From contig NZ_PENI01000014.1 of assembly GCF_003688995.1 (NCBI RefSeq), positions 148,673-212,672 on the forward strand: a stretch of 64,000 nucleotides of DNA, in the 5' to 3' direction. Shown here piece after piece: positions 23,974 to 32,293 of this stretch. The notes under the pieces are model-generated. The model saw only the letters and a list, made by a program, of their open reading frames with translations, was not told the DNA's origin and made no database searches. Both the position numbers and the translations under genes were made by a program. Origin of the DNA: Streptomyces shenzhenensis. Lineage in GTDB: Bacteria > Actinomycetota > Actinomycetes > Streptomycetales > Streptomycetaceae. Numbering within the stretch: position 1 is the stretch's first letter; each line of letters opens with the position of its first letter.

Positions 23974-25295
23974 GCTGCTCGTTCTCCTTCGGCCAGGAAC
24001 AGCTCGATCACCGGGACAGCCACGTCGGGGCAGCGTTCCGGGAGTTGCAGGGTCAGCGTGCCCGGTGCCTCTCCGGCGGGGACGAGGATGTTGGCCTCCT
24101 GCCCCGGGGCGAGTACCTCATAGCGGATCTCGGAGGCGTCGTGCAGGAACTGGGCGTAGGTCACCTTGCCGGCCAGGCCCTGCAAGTGCAGGTGTCTGAA
24201 GGGCCAGGCGAACACATGGACGTAGAGCCGGTTGTCCACCTGGGTGTAGCGGCAGTCGGGCGGCGCCTGGTGCACGCTGGCTCCCGCGCCGTCGATCGAG
24301 CGGCGGTGCAGCGCCATCCACTGCCCGACCTCGTGCAGGGTCCGGGTCGCCGTCGGGTCCAGTCGCCCGCGGCCGTCGGGCCCCACGTTGAGCAGGAGAC
24401 TGCCGTCCTTGGAGACCGTGTCGATGAGCATGCGCACGAGAAGGTCGGGGGACTTGTCGTTGGTGTTGTCGCGGTCGTAGCCCCAACTCCCGTTGATCGT
24501 CTGGCAGGCGATCCACGGCACTGGCTCGCCGCCCAGGGTCATGGGCCGCGAGGGCTGGTACTGCTCGGGGGTGACGAAGTCGCCGGTGAAGTCGAGCCGG
24601 TCGTTGAGGACCATGTCGGGCTGGAGCTCGCGCACCGTCCGGTACAGCTCCTTGGAGCCCCAGTCCTCGGCTCCCTTCCCGCCCCACACGGGGCCCTCGT
24701 CGGTGGGGTAGCCGTCCGGATAGGAGAAGTCGAGGAAGCCGATCTCCAGGGGGCCGAACCGGGACAGGACTTCGCGGATCTGTCCGTGCAGGAAGCGGCG
24801 GTAGCGCTCCGGGTCGCGTCGGGCGTTGTGTGCGATCGCCTCGGCGTCGCCGCGCCGGGGGTGGAACCCGTCGACGGCGAAATCCGGGTGGTGCCAGTCC
24901 AGTAGCGAGAAGTACAGGCCGACGCCGAGCCCCTCGGCACGGAAGGCGTCGGCGTACGGCCCGACTATGTCCTTCCCGTAGGGCGTGTGCGCGACCGTGT
25001 AGTCGGTGAGTTCGCTCGGCCACAGGCAGAAGCCGTCGTGATGCTTGGTCGTCAGCACGGCGTAGCTCATCCCCGCGGCCTTGGCCGCCCGCGCCCACGC
25101 CGCCGGGTCGTACAGGTCCGGGTCGAACCGGCGGACGTACCGGTCGTACTGCTCATCGGTCATCCGCTCGTGGTTCTTCACCCACTCGTGCCGCGCGGCC
25201 AGGGAGTACAGCCCCCAGTGGATGAACATCCCCAGCCGGTTGCGGCGAGCCCACGCGAGCGTCGCCTCGCGGCGCGCCGGCTCAAGCTCACTCAT
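23970..25295 (-). CDS. GH29 alpha-L-fucosidase, cytoplasmic
   Basis: A 441-residue protein of GH29. Signatures are LGMFIHWGLYS (residues 21-31), the TKHHDGF motif (residues 83-89) and EIGFLDFSYPDG with Asp189 as the probable nucleophile. A short C-terminal beta domain follows residue 340. No signal peptide is seen, so it acts on imported glycans. The acid/base residue is not assigned here. It sits between the importer genes and the hydantoin-type genes in one operon. The substrate could be any alpha-L-fucoside or a 6-deoxy analogue. Confidence 0.85.
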   Translation of the reverse strand: MSELEPARREATLAWARRNRLGMFIHWGLYSLAARHEWVKNHERMTDEQYDRYVRRFDPDLYDPAAWARAAKAAGMSYAVLTTKHHDGFCLWPSELTDYTVAHTPYGKDIVGPYADAFRAEGLGVGLYFSLLDWHHPDFAVDGFHPRRGDAEAIAHNARRDPERYRRFLHGQIREVLSRFGPLEIGFLDFSYPDGYPTDEGPVWGGKGAEDWGSKELYRTVRELQPDMVLNDRLDFTGDFVTPEQYQPSRPMTLGGEPVPWIACQTINGSWGYDRDNTNDKSPDLLVRMLIDTVSKDGSLLLNVGPDGRGRLDPTATRTLHEVGQWMALHRRSIDGAGASVHQAPPDCRYTQVDNRLYVHVFAWPFRHLHLQGLAGKVTYAQFLHDASEIRYEVLAPGQEANILVPAGEAPGTLTLQLPERCPDVAVPVIELFLAEGERAA

Positions 25296-25337
25296 GTGTC
25301 AGTCCTTCTTTCCTCGGGGTGCCTTGTACGGTCGTGC

Positions 25338-25369
25338 CGGCGTCGGCGGCGAGAGCCGTGCCGACGCCG
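25338..25369 (-). repeat. Strong hairpin within the operon, between permease and fucosidase genes
   Basis: CGGCGTCGGC (25338-25347) pairs with GCCGACGCCG (25360-25369) in a perfect 10-bp stem. The 12-base loop itself contains GGC-GAGA-GCC, which can extend the structure. It lies in the 101-base gap between the ABC genes and the fucosidase gene. Such hairpins can stop 3-prime decay and boost upstream transporter expression or act as partial terminators. Confidence 0.55.
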
Positions 25370-25396
25370 TTGCGGACGTCGGCGGCCGGCATCCGG

Positions 25397-26260
25397 TCAG
25401 CGGTTGCCCAGTCCGCCCAGGGCGACTCCTGCGACGAGTTGACGCCGCAGCACGATCAGCAGCAGGACGGCGGGCAGGACCGAGAGCGTCGCGGCGGCCA
25501 TCATCAGGTGCCACTGGTTGCCGTTCTGGCCCATGAACATCTGCAGACCGAGCGGGACCGTCGCCTTGTCCAGCGAGTTCACGATGATCAGTGGCCACAG
25601 GAAACTGTTCCAGTACGACAGGAAGGTGAAGACGAACAGCACCGCGATCGCCGGCCTGGCCATCGGGACGACGATCCGCCACAGCGTTCTGAACCGGCCC
25701 AGGCCGTCCAGATACGCGGCCTCCTCGATCTCGTAGGGCAGGTTCAGGAAGAACTGCCGCAGCAGGAAGGTCCCGAACGCGGTGAACGCCCACGGCAGGA
25801 TCAGGGCCAGGTAGCTGTTGTCGAGTTCCGCCGTGCGCATCATGGTGAACATCGGGATCACCACGACCTCCTGCGGCACCATGAGGGTGGAGAGCAGCAG
25901 GACGAACAGCAGGTTCCTGCCCCGGAACCGGAGCCGGGCGAAGGCGTAGGCCGCGCACACCGACACCAGCACGGCGAGCGTGGCGCCGAGTGCGGCGACG
26001 ATCACCGAGTTGAGCAGGAGCCTGCCGAAGGGCAGGTAGTCGAGCATCTCGGAGTAGTTGCCCCATTCGACGCTGGAGCCGACGAGCCGGGGCGGGTTGG
26101 CGAAGATCTCGCTGCTGGGTTTGAGCGAGCTGGTGACCATCCAGATGAACGGGAACAGATAGGCGAGCAGCACCAGGGTCAACGCCGTCTGCGACACGAC
26201 CGCGCCCCATCGCCGGGAGCGGGTACGCCGCTCCCCCGGCGCACTACTTGTCGCCGTCAT
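25397..26260 (-). CDS. Carbohydrate ABC transporter permease (MalG type)
   Basis: A 287-residue inner-membrane protein with six predicted helices. The coupling loop that contacts the ATPase reads EEAAYLDGLGRFRTLWRIVVP (EAA motif), and PFIWMVTSSLKP near the N-terminus is typical of MalG-type subunits. It overlaps the upstream permease gene by 17 bases. No ATPase gene is present nearby, so a shared MsiK-like ATPase is expected. Confidence 0.9.
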   Translation of the reverse strand: MTATSSAPGERRTRSRRWGAVVSQTALTLVLLAYLFPFIWMVTSSLKPSSEIFANPPRLVGSSVEWGNYSEMLDYLPFGRLLLNSVIVAALGATLAVLVSVCAAYAFARLRFRGRNLLFVLLLSTLMVPQEVVVIPMFTMMRTAELDNSYLALILPWAFTAFGTFLLRQFFLNLPYEIEEAAYLDGLGRFRTLWRIVVPMARPAIAVLFVFTFLSYWNSFLWPLIIVNSLDKATVPLGLQMFMGQNGNQWHLMMAAATLSVLPAVLLLIVLRRQLVAGVALGGLGNR

Positions 26261-27239
26261 AGTGCACCCACCGTTTCTGCAGCGTGAATTGGACGGCGGT
26301 GACGACCAGGATGCCCGCGAAGACGATCCAGGCCACCGCCGAGGCCAGCCCCATGTCGTACTCCTTGAACCCGGTGTGGAACAGGTAGGTGACCAGCGTC
26401 TCTGTCGCGTTGCCCGGCCCGCCGCCGGTCAGGATGAACGGCTCGGAGAAGATCTGGAACGCGCCGATCAGCGTCATCACCAGGGCGAAGAAGATGCTCG
26501 GCGAGATCAGCGGAACGACCATCGTCCGCAGCCGCCGCCAGCCGGTGGCCCCGTCCAGCGTCGCCGCCTCCAGCACGTCGGCCGGCATCGCGTCCAGGGC
26601 GGCGCTGAAGATCAGGGTGTTGTAACCGACTCCCTGCCACAGGGTCATCAGGACGACCACGGCCATCGCCCAGTTCCCCTCCCCCAGGAAGTTCGGCGCC
26701 TGTCCGGGCAGGACCGTCTCCCACAACTGCTGTGCCAGGCCGTCGGGCTGGAACATCAGCTGCCAGACGAGCGCGTTGGCCACGACCGGTGTCACCGCGG
26801 GGATGAAGAACAGCACCCGGTACCAGTTGCGGCCCCGGATCCGGCCGCTGATCCAGATGCTCAGCGTCAGGGAGCACACGATGTTCAGCGGCACGTAGAC
26901 CAGCACGATCAGCAGGGTGTTGCGGACCACCTGCCGGAAGGAGTCGCTGTCGAACAGATCGCTGTAGTTCCGCAGCCCCACGAACGCCCGCTGCCCGAAC
27001 ACCGGCCAGTCGTAGAAGCTCATCACCAGCGAGTAGACGACCGGGAACACCGTGAAGACCCCGAAACCGATCACCAGCGGGCTGAGGAAGCCGGCCGCCG
27101 AGCGGCCGTCCGCCCGTGACCGGCGGGGCGCCCGGCGCCCTCGGGAACTCACCACGGTGGCCCGGCTGTCCGCACGCCCGGCCGGATGATCGTGAGTGCG
27201 CCCCTCCGGCTGGGCGGACGCACTCCCGATCTCTGTCAT
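26244..27239 (-). CDS. Carbohydrate ABC transporter permease (MalF/UgpA type)
   Basis: A 331-residue permease. The start at ATG 27239 overlaps the binding-protein stop (ATGA). A charged N-terminal extension of about 45 residues rich in Arg precedes the first helix (GFLSPLVIGFGVFTVFPVVY). The EAA coupling loop reads EAATLDGATGWRRLRTMVVP. It forms the importer with the downstream MalG-type permease and the upstream lipoprotein. Confidence 0.9.
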   Translation of the reverse strand: MTEIGSASAQPEGRTHDHPAGRADSRATVVSSRGRRAPRRSRADGRSAAGFLSPLVIGFGVFTVFPVVYSLVMSFYDWPVFGQRAFVGLRNYSDLFDSDSFRQVVRNTLLIVLVYVPLNIVCSLTLSIWISGRIRGRNWYRVLFFIPAVTPVVANALVWQLMFQPDGLAQQLWETVLPGQAPNFLGEGNWAMAVVVLMTLWQGVGYNTLIFSAALDAMPADVLEAATLDGATGWRRLRTMVVPLISPSIFFALVMTLIGAFQIFSEPFILTGGGPGNATETLVTYLFHTGFKEYDMGLASAVAWIVFAGILVVTAVQFTLQKRWVHYDGDK

Positions 27240-28486
27240 TCCGCGGCGTCCTTCTGCACGGTGCTGGTGAAGTCCTCGACCGAGCCGGTGCCGTTGAACG
27301 CCTCGACACCGTACTTGGAGAAGCCGTTCACCACGGTGGTCCACTCGCTCGTGGTCCGCTGGGCCTGGGTGTGCTCCGCCGCGTACTGGAGGGCCGTCTT
27401 GGAGGCTGCGTCGACGTTGCTGAACCAGTACGTCTGCTCGACCGTACGTGCGGGGAACGCGCGGCCGGCCTTGGCGAGTTGCTCGGCCGCGTCCGCGCCG
27501 GTGATCACCGACAGGGCCTTGGCGGCGGCGTCCTGGTTCTTGCACGACTGCGTGATGCCGAAGCCGGAGCCTTCGGTCACCGAGCTCTGGCCGCCGTCGC
27601 CGCCGGGGACCGGAGCGATGCCGACGGTGAACTTCGCGGTCTCGTTGGCGTTGATGAGGTTCCACGGGCCGTCGATGGTGGTCATCGCGTTCCCGGCGAG
27701 GAACTGGTCGAGCGCGGAACTGCTGGACGCGGCCGACAGCTTCGGCGCGTAGCCCGCCTTCACCCACGAGGCCAGCGTCTTCAGGGCGCCGCGGTACGAG
27801 GCATTGGTCAGGTCGAGGTCACCGGACTCGCCGGTGGCCTGCACACCGCCGAGGTTGAGCGTCCAGGGCAGGGTGTAGTCGGCGTTGGCGTCGAAGACGG
27901 TGCCGTACTTGCCGCCCGTCGACAGCTTCGCGATGATCTCCTCGTATTCCTTGGCCGTCCAGCCGTTCTCCGGCGCGTCTATCCCCGCCTTCTTGAACGC
28001 GTCGGCGTTGTAGTACATGACCAGCGGTCCGAAGTCGTACGGGATCACCTTCTGCACGCCGTCGACCTGCATCGCCTTCAGGATCGACTCGTTGAAGTCC
28101 GAGGCTTCGATCGCGTTGTCGCCCATGGCATCGTCGAGCGGCGCCAACAGCTCGTTGACGCCGGGCAGTCTCAGGCTCTGGATGCCGACGACACAGGGCG
28201 CGGAGCTGCTCCCGGCGTCCGCTACGAGCTTGGTCCAGTAGTTCGACCAGTCGGCGGTCTCGAAACCGACCTCGATGTCGGGGTACTTGTCCGTCACCAG
28301 GCTCGCGATCGACTTCCACGATGCGACTTCGGCCTGCGAGCTGGTCCACATGAACATCGTGATCTTCTGCTTCCCACTGCCGGACGTGTCACTGTCCGAC
28401 GAGCACCCGCTCAGGCCGAGCGTCATCGCGGCCGCGGTCGCGACGACGGCCGCAAGCTTCGGCTTGTGCTTCGTTCCTGTCGTCAT
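27236..28486 (-). CDS. Extracellular sugar-binding lipoprotein of an ABC importer
   Basis: A 416-residue lipoprotein. The signal peptide ends in a lipobox LSGC (about residues 24-27) followed by a Ser/Asp/Gly linker. The body is a family-1 solute-binding protein with MFMWTSSQAEVASW and a C-terminal helix region near TYWFSN. The start at ATG 28486 follows GAGGG. It is the first gene of the operon that continues through the permeases, fucosidase, racemase, hydantoinase and DUF917 genes. The transcript begins in the divergent region shared with a second DUF917 gene. Confidence 0.9.
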   Translation of the reverse strand: MTTGTKHKPKLAAVVATAAAMTLGLSGCSSDSDTSGSGKQKITMFMWTSSQAEVASWKSIASLVTDKYPDIEVGFETADWSNYWTKLVADAGSSSAPCVVGIQSLRLPGVNELLAPLDDAMGDNAIEASDFNESILKAMQVDGVQKVIPYDFGPLVMYYNADAFKKAGIDAPENGWTAKEYEEIIAKLSTGGKYGTVFDANADYTLPWTLNLGGVQATGESGDLDLTNASYRGALKTLASWVKAGYAPKLSAASSSSALDQFLAGNAMTTIDGPWNLINANETAKFTVGIAPVPGGDGGQSSVTEGSGFGITQSCKNQDAAAKALSVITGADAAEQLAKAGRAFPARTVEQTYWFSNVDAASKTALQYAAEHTQAQRTTSEWTTVVNGFSKYGVEAFNGTGSVEDFTSTVQKDAAE

Positions 28487-28568
28487 GATCCCTCGCTTCT
28501 GAAGGTGTCGAGTCGTCCGGTCCCGCTGACGGATGGCGGTCAAGTTAGACCTGCCTTTTCGGCACCTC

Positions 28569-28581
28569 GTGCACATTGCAC
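28569..28581. promoter_or_regulatory. Dyad GTGCA-N3-TGCAC in the divergent promoter region
   Basis: A perfect 13-bp dyad (arms of 5) lies between the binding-protein start (28486) and the second DUF917 start (28635). The TGCACA half-site recurs nearby as ATGCACACATG at 28601-28611. The PucR-type regulator encoded downstream is the obvious candidate binder; this is inference from position. Confidence 0.5.
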
Positions 28582-28634
28582 AGCAGAGGGGGGATCTACT
28601 ATGCACACATGTCAGCCCTCTGCGGCCGGCCCTG

Positions 28635-29702
28635 ATGGGCCGCCCTTCCGCCCTCGTGCCGCCCGAGAGCGTGCGAGCGCTGGCCGTCGGTGCCGCGTTC
28701 CTCGGCTCGGGCGGCGGGGGCCGCGCCGAGGAGAACGTCGCGCAGGTCGCCCGCGCCCTCGCGGAACGGCCGGTCGCCCTGGTGGGCGTGGAGGAACTGG
28801 ACGCGACGGCGGCACTCTGCGCCGTCGCCCAGATCGGCGCCCCACTGATCGGGACCGAGAGACTCGGGGGTGACGAACTGCCGACGAGCGTCGCCGGACT
28901 CGAGGGCGCCCTGGGCCGCCGGATCACTGCGCTGGTCTGCCTGGAGATCGGGGGGCAGAACGCCCTGGTCGCGCTCTCGGCCGCGGCCCGGCTGGCAGTG
29001 CCGCTGGTCGACGGCGACGCGATGGGCCGCGCCTTCCCCGGCATCCACCAGACCACGCTCACTCTGGGCGGCATGGCCGCGGTGCCCATGGTGTGCGCGT
29101 CCCCGGCCGGTTATACGATCACACTCAACGGGGCGCTCCCCAACGACCAGGCCGAAACCGTCGTCCGTCAGGCCCTGCCCGCGCTCGGCGGACGAGCAGC
29201 GACGGCGCTGTACCCGGCGGCCGCAGAACACTACCGGCACCACCTGGTCAGGGGCTCGTTCACCCGCTGCATCGCCTTGGGCACCGCCCTGCTCACCTGG
29301 CTGGCCCGGCCCGAGCCATCGAGCCCGCCCGACCCGGCGCTGCGGGACCTCGGCGTGGAACTGGTCCACACCGGCACGATCGCCGCCGTCGACCGCGGGT
29401 TGCACGGCGCGACCGTCGTCGCTCGCGGATTCGGCGCCGCGCCGGGCGGAAGCGTCGTGCGCATCGACGCGACCACCGAGTTCCGCAGGGTCCTGGTCGA
29501 CGGTCGGGTCGTCGCCGACCTGCCCGACATCATCGCCGTCTGCGACACGCGCCACGGGCGGGTACTGACCTTCGACGAGGTCCAGCCGGGCCTGTCGGTG
29601 GCGGTCCTGCGGATGCCCGCACCACCGGCCTGGTACACCCCCGCTGGACGCGTGCTGGCAGCGATGGGCGACCACCGCCGCGACCGGCCGGCCCGGGAGT
29701 GA
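28635..29702 (+). CDS. DUF917 family protein, copy 2
   Basis: A 355-residue homologue of the protein at 20522-21628, with AAFLGSGGGGRAEENVAQVA at the N-terminus, ALVCLEIGGQNALVAL and LVDGDAMGRAFPGIHQ. It starts at ATG 28635 without a visible ribosome site; an in-frame ATG at 28533 is a weaker alternative. It is transcribed divergently from the importer operon and is followed after 62 bases by the PucR regulator. Retaining two divergent copies suggests different but related substrates or a heteromer. Confidence 0.75.
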   Translation: MGRPSALVPPESVRALAVGAAFLGSGGGGRAEENVAQVARALAERPVALVGVEELDATAALCAVAQIGAPLIGTERLGGDELPTSVAGLEGALGRRITALVCLEIGGQNALVALSAAARLAVPLVDGDAMGRAFPGIHQTTLTLGGMAAVPMVCASPAGYTITLNGALPNDQAETVVRQALPALGGRAATALYPAAAEHYRHHLVRGSFTRCIALGTALLTWLARPEPSSPPDPALRDLGVELVHTGTIAAVDRGLHGATVVARGFGAAPGGSVVRIDATTEFRRVLVDGRVVADLPDIIAVCDTRHGRVLTFDEVQPGLSVAVLRMPAPPAWYTPAGRVLAAMGDHRRDRPARE

Positions 29703-29764
29703 AGCACCAGCCCGCCAACCCCCTCCCGTCCCGCAGTGACCAACCGTTCCAGGAGAGACCGACC

Positions 29765-31441
29765 GTGCCCGACGTCCCCGCTCCGCGCGACGGCTCGCGC
29801 GCGCCGCAGGTCCAGACCGTGACCGTCGCGGACATCCTGTCGCTGATCGGGGCCGAGGACGTCACCCTGCTCAGCGATTCCCGGCCCGACACACCCGCGG
29901 AGCGCGTCGTCCTGCTCTCCACGGAGACCGTGCAGCGGCACGCCCGCGGGCTCGACTCCGAGGAGGCAGGCGTGCCGGACCTGCGAGCCGCGGTCGTGGT
30001 GTTCGAGACCGACCTCCTGCCCGGACGCGCCGAGCCCGACTACCTCGCCGACATCGCCGTACGGCTGTGCGCCGACCAGCACGCGGCGCTGCTCGTCCTG
30101 CTCGGCGCCACCGGTCTCGCGGCCTCGACCCGGGCCCTGGCGGAACGCTACGCCCTGCCCGTGGCCTCCGTCGTGGGCTCCCGGCGCAGCGGCGTCATCG
30201 CCCGGATCGAGATCATCGTCACCCAGCCCCTGCTGCGCCACCACCAGGCCGTCTGGGCGCTGACCTCTCGGCTCACCGCCCAGGTGGAGGACCTCGCCCA
30301 GATCCTGCAGAGCATCGCCGACGTCACCGGCGGTATCGCCGCGGTCCAGTCGGGTTCCCGGCTCGTCCAGGCGGCCCTGCCCATGCCGGCCGAGCCGGGC
30401 TCGCCCATGCTCTACAGGCCGCTGCCGGTCCGGCGCTCCATCAGCCCGTACACCTCCATCGAGAACGGCCGCAGCACGGCCGTCACACCCGTACCACTGC
30501 CGGAGAGCCTGTCCGACCAGCATCTCCTCCTGGTCGTCCAGCACCGCGGCGGCGGCCCACTGTGGCGCGGGATCGCCCTGGACGTGCTGGCCGCGGCACG
30601 CAGCGTGGTGTCCGCGTGGGCCATCAACGACCTGCTCACCAGCGACCGGTTGCGGTTCCGGTGGTCGACGATGCTGCAACAGGTGATCGACTCCCCCATC
30701 GGACTGCCGCACGCCCTGCTGGCCGACGCCGACGAGCACGGCTGGGCGCTGGAGAGCTGGCACCTGGCGATCCACCTGCACTGCCAGGAGACGGGCCAAC
30801 TGCCCAGCGCCGAGCTGACGGAGCTGGATCTGCTGCTGCGCGAGGCCGAGATCCCGTGCACGTCGCTGATACCCCGTCCACGGGGTGCCGCCTGCTGGGT
30901 CAGCGCCCCCGAACTCGCACTTCTGCCCGCCCCGCAGCAGTTGGCCGCCCAGGTGAACGAGGCCCTGGAGTTCTATCAGGCATCCAACGACAGCGTGCAG
31001 GTGACTGCGGGCATCGGCGCCCCGCACTCCGGCGCGCAGGGACTCGGCCCGTCCCTGGAGGAGGCGCGCCGCGCCGCCCTGCTACCGCAGAACGACAGCG
31101 CCCTGCCGCACGTACGGCTCGGCGAGCGTCAGGCGGTCGACCGGATTCTCGCCCTCTGGGAGGCCGATCCCCTGCTGCGCAGAGAAGCCGGGAACCTGCT
31201 CGCCCCGTTGGACGGTGCGCCGGTGCTCCTGGCGACCCTCGCGGCATACCTCGAGTCCGGCAGCTCACGCAACGCGACCGCGCGGGTCCTCGCCATTCAT
31301 CGCAACACCGTCCACCACCGCCTGGAACGGATCGAACGCCTCCTCAACGCGAACCTCACGGACCACACCACCCAGATGGCACTGTCCGTGGCACTGCACC
31401 TCGCCGACCCCGCGTTCCCAACTCCCTCGGACGGCATGTGA
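29765..31441 (+). CDS. PucR-family transcriptional regulator
   Basis: A 558-residue regulator. GTG 29765 follows AGGAGAG. The N-terminal ~120 residues form the PucR sensing domain (TVADILSLIGAEDVTLLSD), a GAF-like middle part follows, and the C-terminus has the helix-turn-helix SSRNATARVLAIHRNTVHHR. PucR-type proteins control purine and nitrogen compound use, which agrees with the hydantoin-like genes nearby. It is likely the regulator of both divergent transcripts. Confidence 0.85.
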   Translation: MPDVPAPRDGSRAPQVQTVTVADILSLIGAEDVTLLSDSRPDTPAERVVLLSTETVQRHARGLDSEEAGVPDLRAAVVVFETDLLPGRAEPDYLADIAVRLCADQHAALLVLLGATGLAASTRALAERYALPVASVVGSRRSGVIARIEIIVTQPLLRHHQAVWALTSRLTAQVEDLAQILQSIADVTGGIAAVQSGSRLVQAALPMPAEPGSPMLYRPLPVRRSISPYTSIENGRSTAVTPVPLPESLSDQHLLLVVQHRGGGPLWRGIALDVLAAARSVVSAWAINDLLTSDRLRFRWSTMLQQVIDSPIGLPHALLADADEHGWALESWHLAIHLHCQETGQLPSAELTELDLLLREAEIPCTSLIPRPRGAACWVSAPELALLPAPQQLAAQVNEALEFYQASNDSVQVTAGIGAPHSGAQGLGPSLEEARRAALLPQNDSALPHVRLGERQAVDRILALWEADPLLRREAGNLLAPLDGAPVLLATLAAYLESGSSRNATARVLAIHRNTVHHRLERIERLLNANLTDHTTQMALSVALHLADPAFPTPSDGM

Positions 31442-31542
31442 GGTTGAACGGGAGCACCACGCGCTGGGCGCCGCGATGTTCGCCAACGGGGTTGCACCGG
31501 GGCCGCGTTCTCCGCCTCCAGCGGGGTGGGCGGCTCGGCGGG

Positions 31543-32283
31543 TTAGAGACGGAGCGTCGTCATACCCCCGTCCATGCGCAGGATCGTCCCTGTGGCGGCC
31601 GCTGTTGCCGGTGATGCGAGATATACGATGGATATGGCGACTTCGTCCGCGGTCACGAGTCTGCCGAGAGGCTGTCGGTCCCGTAGTGCCTGGGCCGCGG
31701 TGGCGGGGTTGTCGGCGTTGTCGAGAAGCCGTGCGACCCAGGGGGTGTCTGCTGTGCCCGGGGCGACTGCGTTGACCCGGATGCCTTCGGCGGCATGGTC
31801 GGCGGCCATGGCCAGTGTCAGGGCGAGGACACCGCCCTTGGAGGCGCTGTAGAGGGCCCGCTGCCGCACGCCGACGAAGGCCACGGCAGAGCAGAGGTTG
31901 ACGATCGCGGGATGGTCGGAGTCGCGCAGATGAGGCAGTGCCGCCCGGGACACACGCGCGGCGCCGATGAGGTTCACGTCGAGGACATGCGCCCATTCCG
32001 CGTCGTCGTTCTGGCTGACATCACCGACGGAACCGATACCGGCGTTGTTCACGACGATGTCGAGGCTTCCGAAGGTCCCTACCGTTGTCCGGACGGCGTC
32101 GAGGACTGAGGCGTCGTCCGTGACGTCGCAGGACAGTGTGAGGATGCCGTCCGCAGCGGGTTGTGGCTGCCGGTCCAGGACTGCGACATGCGCACCCCGG
32201 GCCTGGAGCAGTGCGGCTGTGGCTGCGCCGATTCCGCTGCTTCCCCCCGTGATGATCGCGGTAAGGCCTGTGAAGTCGTCCAC
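31543..32283 (-). CDS. SDR dehydrogenase, candidate 2-keto-3-deoxy sugar acid dehydrogenase
   Basis: A 246-residue SDR starting at GTG 32283 with GAGGAG upstream. Motifs are TGGSSGIG, NNAGIGS, and the catalytic Ser (NLCSAV) with YSASK. With the FAH-family hydrolase and IlvD/Edd dehydratase of the same divergon, it fits the dehydrogenase step of the diketo-hydrolase route (for example 2-keto-3-deoxy-L-fuconate or -rhamnonate to the 2,4-diketo acid). A first-step sugar dehydrogenase is the alternative. It is the last gene of the IclR-FAH-ADH-SDR operon. Confidence 0.8.
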   Translation of the reverse strand: MDDFTGLTAIITGGSSGIGAATAALLQARGAHVAVLDRQPQPAADGILTLSCDVTDDASVLDAVRTTVGTFGSLDIVVNNAGIGSVGDVSQNDDAEWAHVLDVNLIGAARVSRAALPHLRDSDHPAIVNLCSAVAFVGVRQRALYSASKGGVLALTLAMAADHAAEGIRVNAVAPGTADTPWVARLLDNADNPATAAQALRDRQPLGRLVTADEVAISIVYLASPATAAATGTILRMDGGMTTLRL

Positions 32284-32293
32284 GGCTGTCTCC

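Noticed and set aside
20522..25295. Complete hydantoin-utilisation (hyuABC) operon
   Set aside because: Only the HyuA-like and racemase parts are present; no HyuB, carbamoylase or dihydropyrimidinase-type hydantoinase is visible, so the classical pathway is not supported.
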